This document shows, one piece after another, positions 47,915-60,354 of a stretch of DNA of 64,000 nucleotides (position 1 is its first letter; the number at the start of each line of letters is the position of its first letter). The stretch comes from Desulfosporosinus lacus DSM 15449. GTDB lineage: Bacteria; Bacillota; Desulfitobacteriia; Desulfitobacteriales; Desulfitobacteriaceae. A program made the translations under genes and the position numbers. Location: contig NZ_FQXJ01000021.1 in NCBI RefSeq assembly GCF_900129935.1, positions 1 to 64,000 on the forward strand, in the 5' to 3' direction. Under the pieces are notes generated by a model that had not been told where the DNA came from, made no database searches, and saw only the letters and a list, made by a program, of their open reading frames with translations.

Positions 47915-49117
47915 TTAGCTGTTAATTTTTGCAACGATACCTGAACCAACAGTACGGCCACCTTCACGGATAGCAAAGCGAAGTCCTTCTTCCATAGCGA
48001 TTGGAGTGATAAGTTCAACTTCAATCGTTACACGGTCGCCAGGCATAACCATTTCAGTGCCCTCTGGAAGAGTGATTACTCCAGTTACATCTGTTGTGCG
48101 GAAGTAAAATTGTGGGCGATAGTTATGGAAGAACGGGGTATGACGGCCACCTTCTTCTTTATTAAGAACGTATACTTCACCAGAGAACTTGGTGTGAGGC
48201 TTGATTGATCCGGCTTTAGCCAAAACCTGTCCGCGCTCAATATCTTTACGCTCAACTCCACGAAGGAGAGCTCCAATGTTATCTCCAGCTTGAGCTGAAT
48301 CAAGGAGTTTACGGAACATCTCTACGCCTGTTACGACAGTCTTACGGGCAGTGTCAGTCAAACCAACGATTTCAACCTCGTCACCGACTTTAACTCTACC
48401 ACGGTCAACACGACCTGTAGCAACCGTTCCACGTCCAGTAATAGTGAAGACATCCTCGACAGGCATTAAGAAAGGCTTGTCAGTGTCACGCTCTGGAGTT
48501 GGGATATAGGAATCAACAGCATCCATGAGATTCCAGATCTTGCCGCACCATTCGCAATCACGTTTTCCGCAACCGCACTGAAGGGCTTTTAGACCAGAAC
48601 CAGGAATGATAGGAACATTGTCACCATCATACTCCTGGGCAGTTAAGAGTTCGCGAAGCTCCATTTCAACGAGCTCGATTAACTCTTCATCATCAACCAT
48701 GTCTACCTTGTTAAGCCAAACTACAATACTAGGAACACCTACTTGGCGAGCCAAGAGAATATGTTCACGGGTTTGTGGCATAGGGCCGTCAGCGGCAGAA
48801 ACACAGAGGATGGCTCCGTCCATTTGAGCCGCACCAGTGATCATGTTTTTAACATAGTCAGCGTGTCCTGGGCAGTCCACGTGTGCATAGTGACGATTGT
48901 CAGTCTCATACTCAACGTGTGCAGTGGAAATGGTGATTCCACGTTCGCGTTCCTCAGGAGCCTTGTCGATTTGGTCAAACGCTGTAGCTACAGCGCCACC
49001 GTGCTTGGAAAGAACAACGGTGATTGCCGCTGTCGTAGTAGTTTTACCATGGTCAACGTGACCAATGGTTCCTACGTTAACATGTGGTTTTGTACGTTCG
49101 TATTTAGCTTTTCCCAT
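47915..49117 (-). CDS. tuf: Elongation factor Tu with cysteine-rich insertion
   Basis: EF-Tu delivers aminoacyl-tRNA to the ribosome with GTP. The 400-residue protein has the G motifs GHVDHGKTT (19-27), DCPGHADY (81-88) and NKVD (136-139). At the end of domain I it carries [11 protein letters not shown] (C181, C183, C188, C191) where most bacteria have a short acidic segment; this looks like a metal-binding knuckle. I recall similar insertions in related Peptococcaceae but could not check. The start is ATG 49117. It follows fusA after 93 nt and is the only tuf in the window. Confidence 0.96.
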   Translation of the reverse strand: MGKAKYERTKPHVNVGTIGHVDHGKTTTTAAITVVLSKHGGAVATAFDQIDKAPEERERGITISTAHVEYETDNRHYAHVDCPGHADYVKNMITGAAQMDGAILCVSAADGPMPQTREHILLARQVGVPSIVVWLNKVDMVDDEELIELVEMELRELLTAQEYDGDNVPIIPGSGLKALQCGCGKRDCEWCGKIWNLMDAVDSYIPTPERDTDKPFLMPVEDVFTITGRGTVATGRVDRGRVKVGDEVEIVGLTDTARKTVVTGVEMFRKLLDSAQAGDNIGALLRGVERKDIERGQVLAKAGSIKPHTKFSGEVYVLNKEEGGRHTPFFHNYRPQFYFRTTDVTGVITLPEGTEMVMPGDRVTIEVELITPIAMEEGLRFAIREGGRTVGSGIVAKINS

Positions 49118-49210
49118 TTTAATCACTCCTTTAATATACTATAAAGTTATATGATTCAGGGAGGTTACGAAGCCCGAACAAAAGCTCGTGCTTCGCGCCT
49201 CAAACTTCGC

Positions 49211-51289
49211 CTATGACCCTTGGCGCTTAGCAATAATGCCATCCGCAATGCCTTTTGGGACTTCTTCATAGTGATCGAACTGCATCACATAGACTCCACG
49301 GCCTTGAGTTGCTGAGCGTAAGTCGGTTGAATACCCGAACATTTCGGAAAGTGGAACAAATCCACGAACAACTTGAGTATTGCCACGCGCTTCCATTCCT
49401 TCAATCCGACCACGACGTGAGCTTATATCTCCAATGACATCTCCCATATATTCTTCAGGAACTGTCACTTCGATTTTCTCGATCGGTTCAATGATCGCAG
49501 GATCAGCTTTGAGCGCACCGGCTTTAAATGCCATAGATCCAGCAATCTTAAAGGCCATTTCTGAAGAGTCAACATCATGGTAAGAACCGTCATACACTGT
49601 TGCACGCATGTCAAGCAGAGGATAGCCAGCAAGAATACCATTTTGCATCGCTTCTTCGATACCGGCTCCAATCGGATTAATGTATTCCCGAGGGATAACT
49701 CCTCCGACTACCTTGTTAACGAATTCGAAACCGCTACCGGGCTCAAGAGGTTCCAACTCGATCCAACAATGTCCATATTGACCGCGTCCACCAGACTGGC
49801 GAACAAATTTCCCTTCGGACTTAACAGTCTTCCGAATGGTTTCTTTATAAGCAACTTGTGGACGACCTACATCACATTGTACCTTAAATTCTCGCTGTAA
49901 GCGGTCAACGATAATCTCCAGATGAAGTTCACCCATTCCTTCGATGATCGTCTGCCCAGTTTCTGTATCGGTGTGCATTCTAAAGGTCGGATCTTCTTCA
50001 GCCAAACGGCCGAGTGCCCCGCCCATTTTTTCTTGGTCGGCTTTAGTCTTAGGCTCAATCGATACAGAGATAACAGGCTCTGGGAATACCATTTTCTCCA
50101 GAATGATTGGAGTCTTCTCGTCGCATAAGGTATCCCCTGTCGAGGTATCCTTTAAGCCGACGGCAGCAGCGATATCACCTGAACGCACTTCTTGTATATC
50201 TTCGCGGTGGTTGGCATGCATTTGAAGGATCCGTCCGATGCGTTCGCGCTTGCCCTTAGTCGAGTTGTAGACGTAAGAACCGGCACCTAAAACTCCAGAA
50301 TAGACCCGGAAGAATGCAAGTTTACCCACGAATGGGTCAGCCATGATCTTAAAGGCTAAAGCGGAGAAAGGTTCAGTATCTGAGGCTGTCCGCTGATCTT
50401 CTGCCCCGGTATCAGGATGTACTCCGTTAATTGGCGGTACATCTAATGGCGATGGCATATAATCAACTACAGCATCCAGCAAAGGTTGAACTCCTTTGTT
50501 CTTGAATGCAGAACCACAAATGACCGGGATAAATTTGTTCCCGATGACTCCGCGGCGTATGCCGTCGCGAATTTCTTGTTCTGTGAGTGCTTCCCCTTCA
50601 AGATACTTCATCATGAGTTCTTCGCTTGTTTCAGAAACCGCTTCAATTAACTTTTCACGGTATTCACTGGCTAATTCAGCTAGGTCTTCTGGGATCGCAC
50701 TATGCTCTTCAGTCGTACCTAGGTCATCTGTATAGATTGTCGATGTCATTGTCACTAGGTCGACAATTCCTTTGAAGTTTTCCTCAACACCAATCGGCAA
50801 TTGGATCGGTACAGGGTTAGCACCCAATCGGTCAGTTATCATGGAAACTCCGCGGAAGAAATCCGCACCCAATCGATCCATTTTGTTAATAAAAGCGATC
50901 CGCGGAACTTTGTATTTATCCGCTTGACGCCATACAGTCTCCGATTGAGGCTCTACGCCACCGACTGAACAAAACACTGCTACAGCACCGTCTAGTACAC
51001 GCAAGGAGCGTTCAACTTCCACAGTGAAGTCCACGTGCCCTGGTGTGTCAATGATATTAATCCGGTTGTTTTTCCATTGGCATGTTGTAGCCGCAGAGGT
51101 GATAGTAATACCGCGTTCTTGCTCCTGGACCATCCAGTCCATCGTCGCAGCGCCATCATGAACTTCTCCAATTTTATGCACACGTCCGGTATAAAAAAGG
51201 ATACGTTCAGTTGTTGTCGTTTTTCCTGCGTCAATATGAGCCATAATACCTATATTGCGCGTATTTTCTAGTGAAAATTGTCTTGCCAT
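49211..51289 (-). CDS. fusA: Elongation factor G
   Basis: EF-G drives translocation and, with RRF, ribosome recycling. The 692-residue protein has the GTPase P-loop AHIDAGKTT, switch motif [17 protein letters not shown] and NKMDR, then domains II-V ending in the C-terminal KRQGS. Length is normal for translocase EF-G. It lies 39 nt after rpsG in the str operon. Confidence 0.97.
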   Translation of the reverse strand: MARQFSLENTRNIGIMAHIDAGKTTTTERILFYTGRVHKIGEVHDGAATMDWMVQEQERGITITSAATTCQWKNNRINIIDTPGHVDFTVEVERSLRVLDGAVAVFCSVGGVEPQSETVWRQADKYKVPRIAFINKMDRLGADFFRGVSMITDRLGANPVPIQLPIGVEENFKGIVDLVTMTSTIYTDDLGTTEEHSAIPEDLAELASEYREKLIEAVSETSEELMMKYLEGEALTEQEIRDGIRRGVIGNKFIPVICGSAFKNKGVQPLLDAVVDYMPSPLDVPPINGVHPDTGAEDQRTASDTEPFSALAFKIMADPFVGKLAFFRVYSGVLGAGSYVYNSTKGKRERIGRILQMHANHREDIQEVRSGDIAAAVGLKDTSTGDTLCDEKTPIILEKMVFPEPVISVSIEPKTKADQEKMGGALGRLAEEDPTFRMHTDTETGQTIIEGMGELHLEIIVDRLQREFKVQCDVGRPQVAYKETIRKTVKSEGKFVRQSGGRGQYGHCWIELEPLEPGSGFEFVNKVVGGVIPREYINPIGAGIEEAMQNGILAGYPLLDMRATVYDGSYHDVDSSEMAFKIAGSMAFKAGALKADPAIIEPIEKIEVTVPEEYMGDVIGDISSRRGRIEGMEARGNTQVVRGFVPLSEMFGYSTDLRSATQGRGVYVMQFDHYEEVPKGIADGIIAKRQGS

Positions 51290-51328
51290 TGAGAATCCCC
51301 CTTTCTGTCAAAATCAGTGTGTCTCAAA

Positions 51329-51799
51329 TTACCATTTGTAATGCGCAAAAGCCTTATTTGCTTCAGCCATTTTGTGCATATCATCTTTTTTCTTTACTGA
51401 ACCCCCTGTATTGTTAGAGGCATCAAGTAATTCTCCGGCAATCTTCTCTTGCATTGTCTTCTCGCCCCGTTTACGAGCCATAGCGACAAGCCAACGCAGA
51501 GCTAGGGTAGTACGGCGCTCAGCACGTACTTCGATAGGGACTTGATAGTTTGCTCCCCCAACACGGCGTGCCTTTACTTCCAATACCGGCATAACATTCT
51601 TTAGCGCAGTACTGAAGACTTCAAGAGGATCTTTGCCAGACTTTTCCTGAATCATATTAAATGCGCCGTAGCAAATTGCTTCAGCCGTTCCCTTTTTACC
51701 ATCTAACATAATTTGATTGATAAACTTGGTTAGAGTTTGATTCTTGTAAATCGGATCTGGCAGAACATCGCGTTTGGCAACATATCCTTTACGTGGCAT
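51329..51799 (-). CDS. rpsG: 30S ribosomal protein S7
   Basis: S7 nucleates the 30S head and contacts mRNA and tRNA at the E site. The 156-residue protein starts [15 protein letters not shown] and has [21 protein letters not shown]. Length is typical of the 156-residue bacterial form. Confidence 0.97.
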   Translation of the reverse strand: MPRKGYVAKRDVLPDPIYKNQTLTKFINQIMLDGKKGTAEAICYGAFNMIQEKSGKDPLEVFSTALKNVMPVLEVKARRVGGANYQVPIEVRAERRTTLALRWLVAMARKRGEKTMQEKIAGELLDASNNTGGSVKKKDDMHKMAEANKAFAHYKW

Positions 51800-51856
51800 T
51801 TGGTAACCTCCTTTGTATCATAATATTAACATTTCGAGACAATTTAAGAGCACTTA

Positions 51857-52276
51857 TTAGGCTTTCTTAGGACGTTTTGCACCATACTTCGAACGACCTT
51901 GCGAACGTTTTTGAACAGCAGTTGTGTCCAAAGCACCACGAATAACGTGATAACGCACACCAGGAATGTCCTTAACACGACCGCCACGAATAAGAACCAC
52001 GGAGTGTTCTTGTAAGTTGTGTCCGATTCCAGGAATATAGGTGGTTACCTCAAGCCCATTAGTTAAACGCACACGAGCAACCTTCCGGAGTGCTGAGTTA
52101 GGTTTTTTAGGAGTGGTAGTATAAACCCTAGTACAAACTCCTCGTTTTTGAGGGGATCCTCCTGAGGGATATTGCTTACGTTTAAGTGAGTTATATCCCC
52201 ACTGTAAAGCCGGAGCTGTTGATTTTTTTTCGATTGTGGCACGTCCCTTACGGATAAGTTGATTAATTGTCGGCAT
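51857..52276 (-). CDS. rpsL: 30S ribosomal protein S12
   Basis: S12 lies at the decoding centre and controls accuracy; streptomycin resistance maps here. The 139-residue protein has [21 protein letters not shown], where the first lysine after TP is the wild-type sensitive residue, and [16 protein letters not shown]. It has the Gram-positive N-terminal insertion ([19 protein letters not shown]), so it is longer than the E. coli protein. Confidence 0.97.
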   Translation of the reverse strand: MPTINQLIRKGRATIEKKSTAPALQWGYNSLKRKQYPSGGSPQKRGVCTRVYTTTPKKPNSALRKVARVRLTNGLEVTTYIPGIGHNLQEHSVVLIRGGRVKDIPGVRYHVIRGALDTTAVQKRSQGRSKYGAKRPKKA

Positions 52277-52311
52277 GTCTCCGCCTCCTTTCTAATGAAA
52301 TCAATATACAA

Positions 52312-52346
52312 GGAATTGCTTGCTGCAGCATTTAACAAGCAATTCC
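52312..52346. other. 11-bp hairpin upstream of rpsL
   Basis: GGAATTGCTTG (52312-52322) and CAAGCAATTCC (52336-52346) are perfect inverted repeats in the gap between the L7Ae-like gene and rpsL. No T-run follows on the minus strand. It may be an RNA processing or autoregulatory site. Confidence 0.6.
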
Positions 52347-52378
52347 AAACTCAGCTTTATTGGGTAGCCAGACGGGCG

Positions 52379-52630
52379 TTACTCTCGCAATATGGCCGCT
52401 ATTGCTGTACCTACTTCAATCCCGCACGCTTTCCCTAATTCCTTCATAGTAGGAACTTCAACGTACTCCACGCTATGACTCTCGCACCATTCAAAAATAG
52501 GGCGACGAACATGCGTTTCGGCATCTTTAGCCATATAAACGCGCCGAACGCACCCTTTTTCAAGGGCTCGTTGGGTTTGCTTTAACCCAACAGTTTTTTG
52601 TTTGGCGTGTTTGAAGGTTTCATCAAGCAT
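52379..52630 (-). CDS. L7Ae-family K-turn-binding ribosomal protein (YbxF-like)
   Basis: This 83-residue protein belongs to the L7Ae/L30e family of K-turn RNA-binding proteins; the Bacillus homologs in this position are YbxF (RplGB). It has KTVGLKQTQRALEKGCVRRVYMAKDAE and PTMKELGKACGIEVG, matching the family core. I start it at ATG 52630 (MLDETFKHAKQ) with AAGGGGGAAAG upstream. Its place between rpoC and rpsL is conserved in Firmicutes. It is dispensable for ribosomes in Bacillus; the exact target RNA here is unknown. Confidence 0.88.
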   Translation of the reverse strand: MLDETFKHAKQKTVGLKQTQRALEKGCVRRVYMAKDAETHVRRPIFEWCESHSVEYVEVPTMKELGKACGIEVGTAIAAILRE

Positions 52631-52679
52631 CAAAATGCTTTCCCCCTTAATCACACTATAGTAGTTTAGCATTTGAGTT

Positions 52680-55600
52680 CTAGCGTGTCAACAATTCGGT
52701 CGGATTTGTTTCCAAAGATTTTACATTTTGATATCTTAACATGCCTGTTCCGGCAGGAATCAACTTTCCGATAATGACATTTTCTTTTAATCCAAGCAAA
52801 GGATCTACTTTTCCTTTTATAGCCGCTTCAGTAAGAACACGAGTAGTTTCTTGGAAAGAAGCCGCCGAAAGGAATGAGTCCGTAGCCAATGAGGCTTTGG
52901 TAATTCCTAAAAGTACTGGGTGCGCGACCGCTGGCTCTCCGCCTTCAGCAATAGCTCGTGCGTTCTCATCTTGGAAATCAAAAACATCTATCAGCCCACC
53001 GGGAAGCAGACTTGTATCCCCGGCATCGTCGATTTTTACCTTGCGTAACATCTGACGTACCATCACTTCAATATGCTTGTCGTTAATATCTACCCCTTGC
53101 AGACGGTAAACTCGTTGAACCTCTCCTAGAAGATAGACCTGAACACCGCGTTGACCCTTAACTTTCAGCATATCATGGGGGTTAATACTTCCTTCAGTCA
53201 ACTCATCCCCAGCTTCGACCATCTGGCCTTCCTTGACACAAAGGCGCGAACCGTAAGGAATCGTATAGACTATGTGTTCTTCAGTTTCAGTTAGGAGATC
53301 CACTTCACGTCGCCCTTTAACTTCGCTGATTGACACTTTTCCAACAGCTTCTGAGATGATCGCTTGCCCTTTAGGTTTACGTGCCTCAAAAAGCTCTTCT
53401 ACCCTCGGAAGACCTTGGGTTATATCGTCTCCCGCAACCCCTCCGGTGTGGAACGTACGCATGGTCAGCTGAGTACCGGGTTCTCCAATGGATTGGGCAG
53501 CGATAATCCCTACTGCCTCTCCCATTTCTACTGGGCGTCCTGTAGCCAGGTTGCGACCATAGCATCTCTTGCAGACTCCGTACCGCGATTTGCAGGTTAG
53601 GACTGAACGAATTATCGCCGTATCAAAGCATTTAGCAATTTCCGCGGCTTGTTCTTCTGTCATTTCAGTATCCGGTACAGCAAGCACTTCTCCTGTTTCC
53701 GGGTGGTGTAGCTCCTCTAATACAAAGCGCCCGACAAGACGATCTACTAATGGTTCAATTATTTCTGGACCGTCCTTAATATCCTCGACCATAATGCCGT
53801 TTAATGTTCCACAATCCTCTTCGCGCACAATCACATCTTGAGAGACATCTACCAATCGACGGGTCAGATAACCTGAGTCAGCCGTTCTCAAAGCAGTATC
53901 TGCCAGACCTTTACGTGCACCGTGAGAAGAAATAAAGTACTCTAAAACTGTGAGTCCTTCACGGAAATTAGCCTTAATTGGCAACTCAATGGTCCGTCCA
54001 GACGGGTCCGCCATAAGTCCCCGCATTCCTGCTAATTGTCTCAACTGTTGAATATTTCCTCTGGCACCTGATGTCGCCATCATATAAACAGGGTTAAATA
54101 CATCTAAGGTATCCATCAAAGCTTGGGTTACAGTTTTAGTTGCTTTAGCCCATGTATCAATGACCAGATTATAACGTTCTTCATTCGTGATCAAACCACG
54201 TCTATATTGAAGTTCGGTTTTAGCAACTGCAATGTCTGCTTTGGCGAGAATTTCTGTTTTCTCTTTGGGAACCGTAATGTCTGTCAATCCGACAGTCATT
54301 CCAGCTCTAGTGGAAAATTTAAACCCTTGACTCTTAAGCCCGTCTAATAAGTTAGCAGTAGCTTCATAGCCCGCCTTGCGATAAGTTTTAGCTACAATGT
54401 CAGCGAGGCCCTTTTTGCCTACTACTTCATTGAAATAACCAATTTGAGGAGGAATGACAGAATTGAATATCAATCGACCAACGGTTGTTTCCAAGAGTTC
54501 TCCGCCCCGGCGAACTTTAATGCTGGCCTGCAAGTGAACTGCTTTGGAATCATAAGCTAAAACAGCTTCGTCATAGTCTTTGAATATTTTCCCTTCTCCA
54601 AAGGCGCCCGGACGCTCCATAGTTAAATAATACGATCCTAAAACCATATCTTGAGTAGGAGTGGCCACCGGTCGTCCGTCTTTGGGGTTAAGGATATTAT
54701 GCGCTGACAACATAAGCAATCTTGCTTCAGACTGAGCCTCTGCTGATAACGGAACATGTACAGCCATTTGGTCACCATCAAAGTCAGCATTGTACGCTGT
54801 ACAAACTAACGGATGGATCTGTAAAGCTCTGCCTTCAACCAGGATTGGCTCGAATGCCTGGATACCCAAGCGGTGAAGAGTTGGTGCACGGTTCAAGAGA
54901 ACTGGATGATCCGTGATTACTTCTTCGAGAACATCCCACACCTCAGGCCGCACCCGCTCAACCATGCGCTTAGCGCTTTTTATATTGTGTGCATGGCCCT
55001 CATTGACAAGCTTTTTCATCACGAAGGGTTTGAAGAGCTCTAAAGCCATTTCCTTTGGCAGACCACACTGATGAAGCTTAAGATTTGGTCCAACAACGAT
55101 AACGGAACGTCCGGAATAATCAACACGTTTTCCTAAGAGATTTTGTCGGAAACGACCTTGTTTTCCTTTTAACATATCGCTGAGAGACTTAAGAGGTCGG
55201 TTTCCCGGCCCAGTCACAGGACGTCCGCGACGGCCATTGTCAATCAAGGCATCAACCGCCTCCTGGAGCATCCGTTTCTCGTTTCTCACGATAATATCTG
55301 GTGCACCGAGATCCAAGAGACGCTTTAAGCGGTTGTTCCTATTAATCACTCGTCGATAGAGATCATTGAGGTCCGACGTTGCAAAACGACCGCCATCCAA
55401 CTGGACCATTGGTCTCAGTTCGGGTGGAATCACAGGAACAACGTCCATAATCATCCAATCAGGGTGGTTTCCTGAAGATTTAAAGGCTTCCACAACCTCG
55501 AGACGACGAATGGCACGGATTTTCCGCTGTCCGGATACCTCTTTGAGCTCTATTCGCAGTTCTTCATTTAATTTGTCTAAATCCATCTCGGCGAGCAATT

Positions 55601-56129
55601 GTTTAACCGCTTCCGCTCCCATGCTGGCTTGAAAACGATCCCCATATTTATCACGATATTCCCTGTACTCTGTTTCTGTCAGAAGCTGTTTCTTCATTAG
55701 AGACGTATCACCAGAGTCTGTCACAATATAAGAGACAAAATAGAGGACTTTTTCCAAAGCGCGAGGAGACATGTCCAAAAGCAGCCCCATACGGCTCGGG
55801 ATTCCCTTGAAATACCAGATATGAGATACCGGTGCAGCAAGAACTATGTGCCCCATACGCTCACGACGAACTTTTGAACGGGTTACTTCAACACCGCAAC
55901 GGTCACAGACTATCCCTTTATAACGAACCCGTTTATATTTTCCGCAATGACACTCCCAATCTCGAGTAGGGCCAAAGATTTTTTCACAAAACAAACCTTC
56001 ACGTTCCGGCTTTAAGGTCCGATAGTTAATGGTTTCAGGTTTCTTTACTTCTCCAAATGACCACTCACGAATCATATCCGGAGAAGCCAAACCGATACGC
56101 ATACGGTCGAAGTTATTGACGTCTAGCAA
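52680..56129 (-). CDS. rpoC: DNA-directed RNA polymerase beta' subunit
   Basis: Beta' forms half of the RNA polymerase cleft and carries the active-site metal. The 1149-residue protein has the N-terminal zinc ribbon ([19 protein letters not shown]), the catalytic [14 protein letters not shown] motif and a second zinc site ([15 protein letters not shown]). It is the compact Gram-positive form without the large insertions of Proteobacteria. It lies 26 nt after rpoB. Confidence 0.98.
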   Translation of the reverse strand: MLDVNNFDRMRIGLASPDMIREWSFGEVKKPETINYRTLKPEREGLFCEKIFGPTRDWECHCGKYKRVRYKGIVCDRCGVEVTRSKVRRERMGHIVLAAPVSHIWYFKGIPSRMGLLLDMSPRALEKVLYFVSYIVTDSGDTSLMKKQLLTETEYREYRDKYGDRFQASMGAEAVKQLLAEMDLDKLNEELRIELKEVSGQRKIRAIRRLEVVEAFKSSGNHPDWMIMDVVPVIPPELRPMVQLDGGRFATSDLNDLYRRVINRNNRLKRLLDLGAPDIIVRNEKRMLQEAVDALIDNGRRGRPVTGPGNRPLKSLSDMLKGKQGRFRQNLLGKRVDYSGRSVIVVGPNLKLHQCGLPKEMALELFKPFVMKKLVNEGHAHNIKSAKRMVERVRPEVWDVLEEVITDHPVLLNRAPTLHRLGIQAFEPILVEGRALQIHPLVCTAYNADFDGDQMAVHVPLSAEAQSEARLLMLSAHNILNPKDGRPVATPTQDMVLGSYYLTMERPGAFGEGKIFKDYDEAVLAYDSKAVHLQASIKVRRGGELLETTVGRLIFNSVIPPQIGYFNEVVGKKGLADIVAKTYRKAGYEATANLLDGLKSQGFKFSTRAGMTVGLTDITVPKEKTEILAKADIAVAKTELQYRRGLITNEERYNLVIDTWAKATKTVTQALMDTLDVFNPVYMMATSGARGNIQQLRQLAGMRGLMADPSGRTIELPIKANFREGLTVLEYFISSHGARKGLADTALRTADSGYLTRRLVDVSQDVIVREEDCGTLNGIMVEDIKDGPEIIEPLVDRLVGRFVLEELHHPETGEVLAVPDTEMTEEQAAEIAKCFDTAIIRSVLTCKSRYGVCKRCYGRNLATGRPVEMGEAVGIIAAQSIGEPGTQLTMRTFHTGGVAGDDITQGLPRVEELFEARKPKGQAIISEAVGKVSISEVKGRREVDLLTETEEHIVYTIPYGSRLCVKEGQMVEAGDELTEGSINPHDMLKVKGQRGVQVYLLGEVQRVYRLQGVDINDKHIEVMVRQMLRKVKIDDAGDTSLLPGGLIDVFDFQDENARAIAEGGEPAVAHPVLLGITKASLATDSFLSAASFQETTRVLTEAAIKGKVDPLLGLKENVIIGKLIPAGTGMLRYQNVKSLETNPTELLTR

Positions 56130-56155
56130 TCCTTATCGCTCCTTTCGTCCGGGGA

Positions 56156-59100
56156 CTATTTGAGATCGCCAAGATCTATATCTTCTTCCTCAAGGACTTC
56201 AACATTTAATTCATCGAGAGGATCTTCCTCGTCGACCATGGTGTCTTCCTCATCCTTCGCCCCAACTATTCGAGTTGAAGGAAGCGGGAGTTCTTCATGC
56301 AGATCAATGCCAAGTTCCTTTGCGGTTTCCGTTATATCCTCATCGGTATCATGAATCTCAATTTCCCTGTCATCTGCTGACAAGACTCTAACATCAAGTC
56401 CCAAACTCTGCATTTCTTTAATCAAAACCTTAAACGATTCGGGGATTCCTGGTTCAGGAATGTTCTCTCCTTTAACAATCGCTTCGTATGTTTTTACACG
56501 TCCAACGACATCGTCTGACTTAACCGTTAGGATTTCTTGTAAAGTATAAGCTGCTCCATAAGCCTCCAACGCCCAAACTTCCATTTCTCCAAAGCGTTGC
56601 CCACCGAATTGAGCTTTACCGCCCAAAGGTTGCTGGGTTACGAGGGAATATGGACCTGTGGAACGGGCATGAATCTTATCGTCAACTAAATGGTGAAGTT
56701 TGAGAACATACATATAGCCAACAGTGATTTTGCTGTCGAACGGATCTCCTGTCCGTCCATCATACAACATCGTCTTCCCATCTCTTGAGATGCCGGCCTT
56801 CTCTAAAGTTTCAAAAATATCATCCTCAGTAGCACCGTCAAAGACCGGGGTTGCAATACGTATCCCTAAGGCCTTAGCCGCCATGCCTAAGTGAGTCTCA
56901 AGCACCTGTCCGATGTTCATCCGAGAAGGAACGCCCAATGGATTAAGGACTACTTCAATCGGCGTGCCATCCGGCATAAAAGGCATATCCTCTTGACGCA
57001 TAATGCGTGAAATTACCCCTTTGTTACCGTGGCGTCCCGCCACCTTGTCACCCACAGATATTTTCCGTTTTTGAGCGATGTAGACACGAACAAGTTGATT
57101 TACACCAGGGGATAATTCATCCCCGTTTTCGCGGGTAAACACTTTAACATCGACAATTTTTCCAGCTTCTCCATGGGGTACACGCAACGAAGTGTCACGC
57201 ACTTCACGCGCCTTTTCCCCGAAAATAGCTCGAAGCAAACGTTCTTCTGCCGTTAGCTCTGTCTCACCCTTCGGTGTCACTTTACCAACTAAGATATCTC
57301 CCGGACGAACTTCAGCTCCGATACGAATAATTCCACGCTCATCAAGATCTTTCAGAACATCTTCCCCAACATTCGGAATGTCGCGAGTGATTTCTTCTGG
57401 TCCAAGCTTAGTATCGCGGGCATCTGATTCGTATTCTTCAATATGAATAGATGTATAATAATCCTCTCGAACAAGCTTTTCGCTTATCAAGATAGCATCT
57501 TCGTAGTTATACCCTTCCCATGTCATAAAAGCTACTAAAACGTTGCGGCCTAAAGCGAGTTCTCCATGGTCAGTTGATGGACCATCCGCAATGATTTGGC
57601 TGGCCTCTACCCGCTCCCCTTTCATAACAATGGGTCGCTGGTTAATACAGGTTCCTTGATTAGAACGAGAATATTTAAGCAGTTTATGCTTTTCTGTCAT
57701 CCCATCATCACCGAGGACAATGATCTCGTCAGCGGTCGCCCGCTCAACTACCCCAGCTCGTTTAGTGATTGCGCAAACACCGGAGTCCTTAGCAGTCTTA
57801 TATTCCATTCCAGTCCCTACATAAGGCGAATCCGTCCGCAAAAGCGGCACTGCTTGCCGTTGCATGTTTGAACCCATCAAAGCCCTGTTTGCATCATCAT
57901 GCTCCAAGAAGGGGATAAGTGCTGTAGCGATGGATACCATTTGCTTTGGAGAGACGTCCATATAGTCAACTTGGTTAGGAGACACATGCACGAAATCTGG
58001 TCCATGACGACCATCAATTTTCTCCCCTAGAAAATTGCCATCCTTATCAAGTGGCGCATTAGCCTGTGCTACAACATACTTTTCTTCTTCGTCAGCCGTT
58101 AAATAATGAATTTCATCAGTAACGCTTCCGCTCTCCTTATTTGCCTTGCGGTAAGGGGCTTCAATGAAGCCATAAGGATTAATGCGTCCGAATGTACTTA
58201 AAGATCCAATCAGACCAATGTTTGGTCCTTCCGGCGTCTCCACAGGACACATTCTGCCATAGTGAGAATGATGGACGTCACGAACTTCAAAACCTGCACG
58301 TTCTCTGCTCAATCCTCCAGGTCCTAAAGCACTTAAGCGCCGCTTATGCGTTAACTCTGCCAGCGGATTTGTTTGATCCATAAATTGAGATAACTGACTG
58401 CTGCCAAAGAATTCCTTAATGGCAGCCACAACAGGTCGGATGTTAATTAATACTTGAGGAGTAATCACTTCAACATCTTGAATCGTCATTCGTTCGCGCA
58501 CTACGCGTTCCATACGAGATAATCCAATTCGGAATTGATTTTGAAGCAACTCCCCTACAGAGCGCAACCTCCGATTGCCTAAATGGTCAATATCGTCTTT
58601 ATGCCCTTCACCCTCCATCAAGGCAAGCATTCGCTGAACACTGGCCACGATATCTCCGCGAGTTAGATGTCGTACATCCATTGGGATATCCAGCCCTAGT
58701 TTCTTATTGAGTTTATATCGACCAACCTTGGCCAGATCATAGCGTTTAGCATCAAAGAACAATGCTTCCAATAATGAGCGTGCACTGTCAACCGTCGGCG
58801 GCTCGCCTGGTCTTAGCCTTTTATAGATTTCAACCAATGCTTCTTCTGTCGACTCTGAGTTATCCCTTTCCAAAGTAGCGCGGATATATTCATTATCGTT
58901 AAATAACTCCAAGATCTGACCGTTGCTGGCATATCCTAAGGCACGAATAAGGACAGTGCCTGGAAGCTTCCGAGTTCGGTCAACTCTTACAAAGATATTA
59001 TCGTTAACATCCGTTTCAAACTCTAGCCAAGCCCCACGATTTGGAATAACTGTAGCTCCATAGAGCTTTTTCCCGCTGGGATCAATTTGTTCGGCATAAT

Positions 59101-59527
59101 AAACCCCCGGCGATCGAACAAGTTGGCTGACAATAACACGTTCGGCACCGTTAATAATGAAGGTACCTTTGTCTGTCATCAACGGGAAATCCCCCATAAA
59201 GACTTCCTGTTCCTTCACTTCTCCAGTTTCCTTGTTGATCAGGCGAACCTTTACTCGGAGTGGCGCGGCATATGTAACATCGCGTTCTTTACACTCCTCC
59301 ACCTGATATTTAGCCTCTCCTAAGCTATAATCGACAAATTCTAGAACGAGATTGCCTGTGAAATCTTGAATCGGTGAAATATCGCGAAACATGTCGCGCA
59401 ACCCTTCATCAAGAAACCAACGATAGGAGTTTTGCTGGATTTCAATTAAATTTGGCATGTCGAGAACTTCACGGATTCTGGAGTAGCTCCAGCGCTCTCG
59501 TGTCCCAACCTTAACAGGATAGAACAT
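56156..59527 (-). CDS. rpoB: DNA-directed RNA polymerase beta subunit
   Basis: Beta forms the other half of the polymerase cleft and the rifampicin pocket. The 1123-residue protein contains the rifampicin region [34 protein letters not shown] with wild-type-looking residues, and [14 protein letters not shown] near the C terminus, followed by an acidic tail ([20 protein letters not shown]). It has its own strong promoter and a 230-nt structured leader, so rpoBC can be controlled apart from rplJL. Confidence 0.98.
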   Translation of the reverse strand: MFYPVKVGTRERWSYSRIREVLDMPNLIEIQQNSYRWFLDEGLRDMFRDISPIQDFTGNLVLEFVDYSLGEAKYQVEECKERDVTYAAPLRVKVRLINKETGEVKEQEVFMGDFPLMTDKGTFIINGAERVIVSQLVRSPGVYYAEQIDPSGKKLYGATVIPNRGAWLEFETDVNDNIFVRVDRTRKLPGTVLIRALGYASNGQILELFNDNEYIRATLERDNSESTEEALVEIYKRLRPGEPPTVDSARSLLEALFFDAKRYDLAKVGRYKLNKKLGLDIPMDVRHLTRGDIVASVQRMLALMEGEGHKDDIDHLGNRRLRSVGELLQNQFRIGLSRMERVVRERMTIQDVEVITPQVLINIRPVVAAIKEFFGSSQLSQFMDQTNPLAELTHKRRLSALGPGGLSRERAGFEVRDVHHSHYGRMCPVETPEGPNIGLIGSLSTFGRINPYGFIEAPYRKANKESGSVTDEIHYLTADEEEKYVVAQANAPLDKDGNFLGEKIDGRHGPDFVHVSPNQVDYMDVSPKQMVSIATALIPFLEHDDANRALMGSNMQRQAVPLLRTDSPYVGTGMEYKTAKDSGVCAITKRAGVVERATADEIIVLGDDGMTEKHKLLKYSRSNQGTCINQRPIVMKGERVEASQIIADGPSTDHGELALGRNVLVAFMTWEGYNYEDAILISEKLVREDYYTSIHIEEYESDARDTKLGPEEITRDIPNVGEDVLKDLDERGIIRIGAEVRPGDILVGKVTPKGETELTAEERLLRAIFGEKAREVRDTSLRVPHGEAGKIVDVKVFTRENGDELSPGVNQLVRVYIAQKRKISVGDKVAGRHGNKGVISRIMRQEDMPFMPDGTPIEVVLNPLGVPSRMNIGQVLETHLGMAAKALGIRIATPVFDGATEDDIFETLEKAGISRDGKTMLYDGRTGDPFDSKITVGYMYVLKLHHLVDDKIHARSTGPYSLVTQQPLGGKAQFGGQRFGEMEVWALEAYGAAYTLQEILTVKSDDVVGRVKTYEAIVKGENIPEPGIPESFKVLIKEMQSLGLDVRVLSADDREIEIHDTDEDITETAKELGIDLHEELPLPSTRIVGAKDEEDTMVDEEDPLDELNVEVLEEEDIDLGDLK

Positions 59528-59593
59528 TTACGTTTCACCCCTCAGTGTGGTTTTCTCTCATTGAGGTCTAATAATATATTGACATATACAGCC

Positions 59594-59621
59594 AAAAGCA
59601 AGGCCTTTAAAAGAACCTCGC
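59594..59621 (-). terminator. Candidate attenuator in the rpoB leader
   Basis: GCGAGG/CCTTGC (59598-59603 with 59616-59621 on the minus strand, one G-T pair) is followed by TTTT. It lies about 70 nt before rpoB and could cause partial termination of rpoBC transcription. Confidence 0.5.
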
Positions 59622-59663
59622 TTAACTGTTTATGATGTTCCGCTATCATTCCGACAATTTCAA

Positions 59664-59685
59664 AGATAATATCTCCTTATTATCT
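59664..59685 (-). promoter_or_regulatory. Hairpin presenting AGGAGA in its loop, rpoB leader
   Basis: On the minus strand AGATAATA-AGGAGA-TATTATCT forms a perfect 8-bp stem with the Shine-Dalgarno hexamer as the loop. A TTG 8 nt after AGGAG opens a five-codon frame (Met-Lys-Leu-Ser-Glu-stop). It is about 140 nt from the rpoB start, so it is not the rpoB ribosome binding site. Confidence 0.5.
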
Positions 59686-59759
59686 AATGCTTTTAACTTA
59701 TTACCATAGCATGGATGGATTAAGTAATAAATTCCATTTACATATAGTAACATTTATAA

Positions 59760-59788
59760 AGTATAACAAAACGGAACCCCTCTGTCAA
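59760..59788 (-). promoter_or_regulatory. Sigma-A promoter of rpoB-rpoC
   Basis: On the minus strand -35 TTGACA (59783-59788), 17-bp spacer, -10 TATACT (59760-59765), near consensus. The predicted leader is about 225 nt. Confidence 0.88.
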
Positions 59789-59871
59789 GAAAATATTTTA
59801 GCTTTTCGTCTTCAATTCATATTTTACTATTCTATTCTGAAAGTACAATTTTGTTCAAATATACTGCCTAT

Positions 59872-59911
59872 CCAAAATAAAGAAGGTACTCTCTACAAGA
59901 GAGTACCTTCT
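59872..59911 (-). terminator. Intrinsic terminator after rplL
   Basis: AGAAGGTACTCTC/GAGAGTACCTTCT (13 bp, 5-nt loop) is followed on the minus strand by TTATTTT. It lies 11 nt beyond the rplL stop and probably lets excess rplJL be made relative to rpoBC. Confidence 0.8.
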
Positions 59912-59922
59912 GCCATAAACTC

Positions 59923-60300
59923 TTACTTAACTTCGACGGTTGCACCGGCTTCAGTTAACTTAGCTTTTAAAGCTTCAGCTTCGTCTTTTGAGACCTTTTC
60001 TTTAACTGGTTTTGGTGCATTGTCTACGAGGTCTTTTGCTTCTTTAAGCCCTAGGCCGGTTGCTTCACGAACTACTTTAATAACGCCAATTTTGGAAGCT
60101 CCGCAGTTCATAAGCATGACATCAAACTCGGTTTTTTCTTCAGCTGCATCTGCTGCAGGAGCTGCAGATGCTACGCCTGCAACCGCTACTGGGGCAGCAG
60201 CGCTTACGCCAAATTCCTCTTCAAAAGCCTTTACGAGTTCAGCCAATTCGAGAACAGTTAAGCCTTTTACGGCTTCGAGAATTTCATTTACTTTAGACAT
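59923..60300 (-). CDS. rplL: 50S ribosomal protein L7/L12
   Basis: L12 forms the flexible multimeric stalk that recruits translational GTPases. The 125-residue protein has the N-terminal dimerisation helix region ([27 protein letters not shown]), an alanine-rich hinge (about 34-52) and the C-terminal factor-binding domain with [27 protein letters not shown]. Length is normal. It follows rplJ in the stalk operon. Confidence 0.97.
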   Translation of the reverse strand: MSKVNEILEAVKGLTVLELAELVKAFEEEFGVSAAAPVAVAGVASAAPAADAAEEKTEFDVMLMNCGASKIGVIKVVREATGLGLKEAKDLVDNAPKPVKEKVSKDEAEALKAKLTEAGATVEVK

Positions 60301-60354
60301 TTTTAATTTCCCCCTTAAAATTATAAAACATTATTGTTATCTAGATGATAAAAA

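Larger units (their letters stand above)
59528..59922. other. 395-bp rplL-rpoB intergenic region
   Basis: No gene is supported here. It contains the rplL terminator (59872-59911), the rpoB promoter (59760-59788), a hairpin whose loop is a Shine-Dalgarno sequence (59664-59685) and a terminator-like hairpin (59594-59621). The remaining sequence is AT-rich. Confidence 0.8.
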
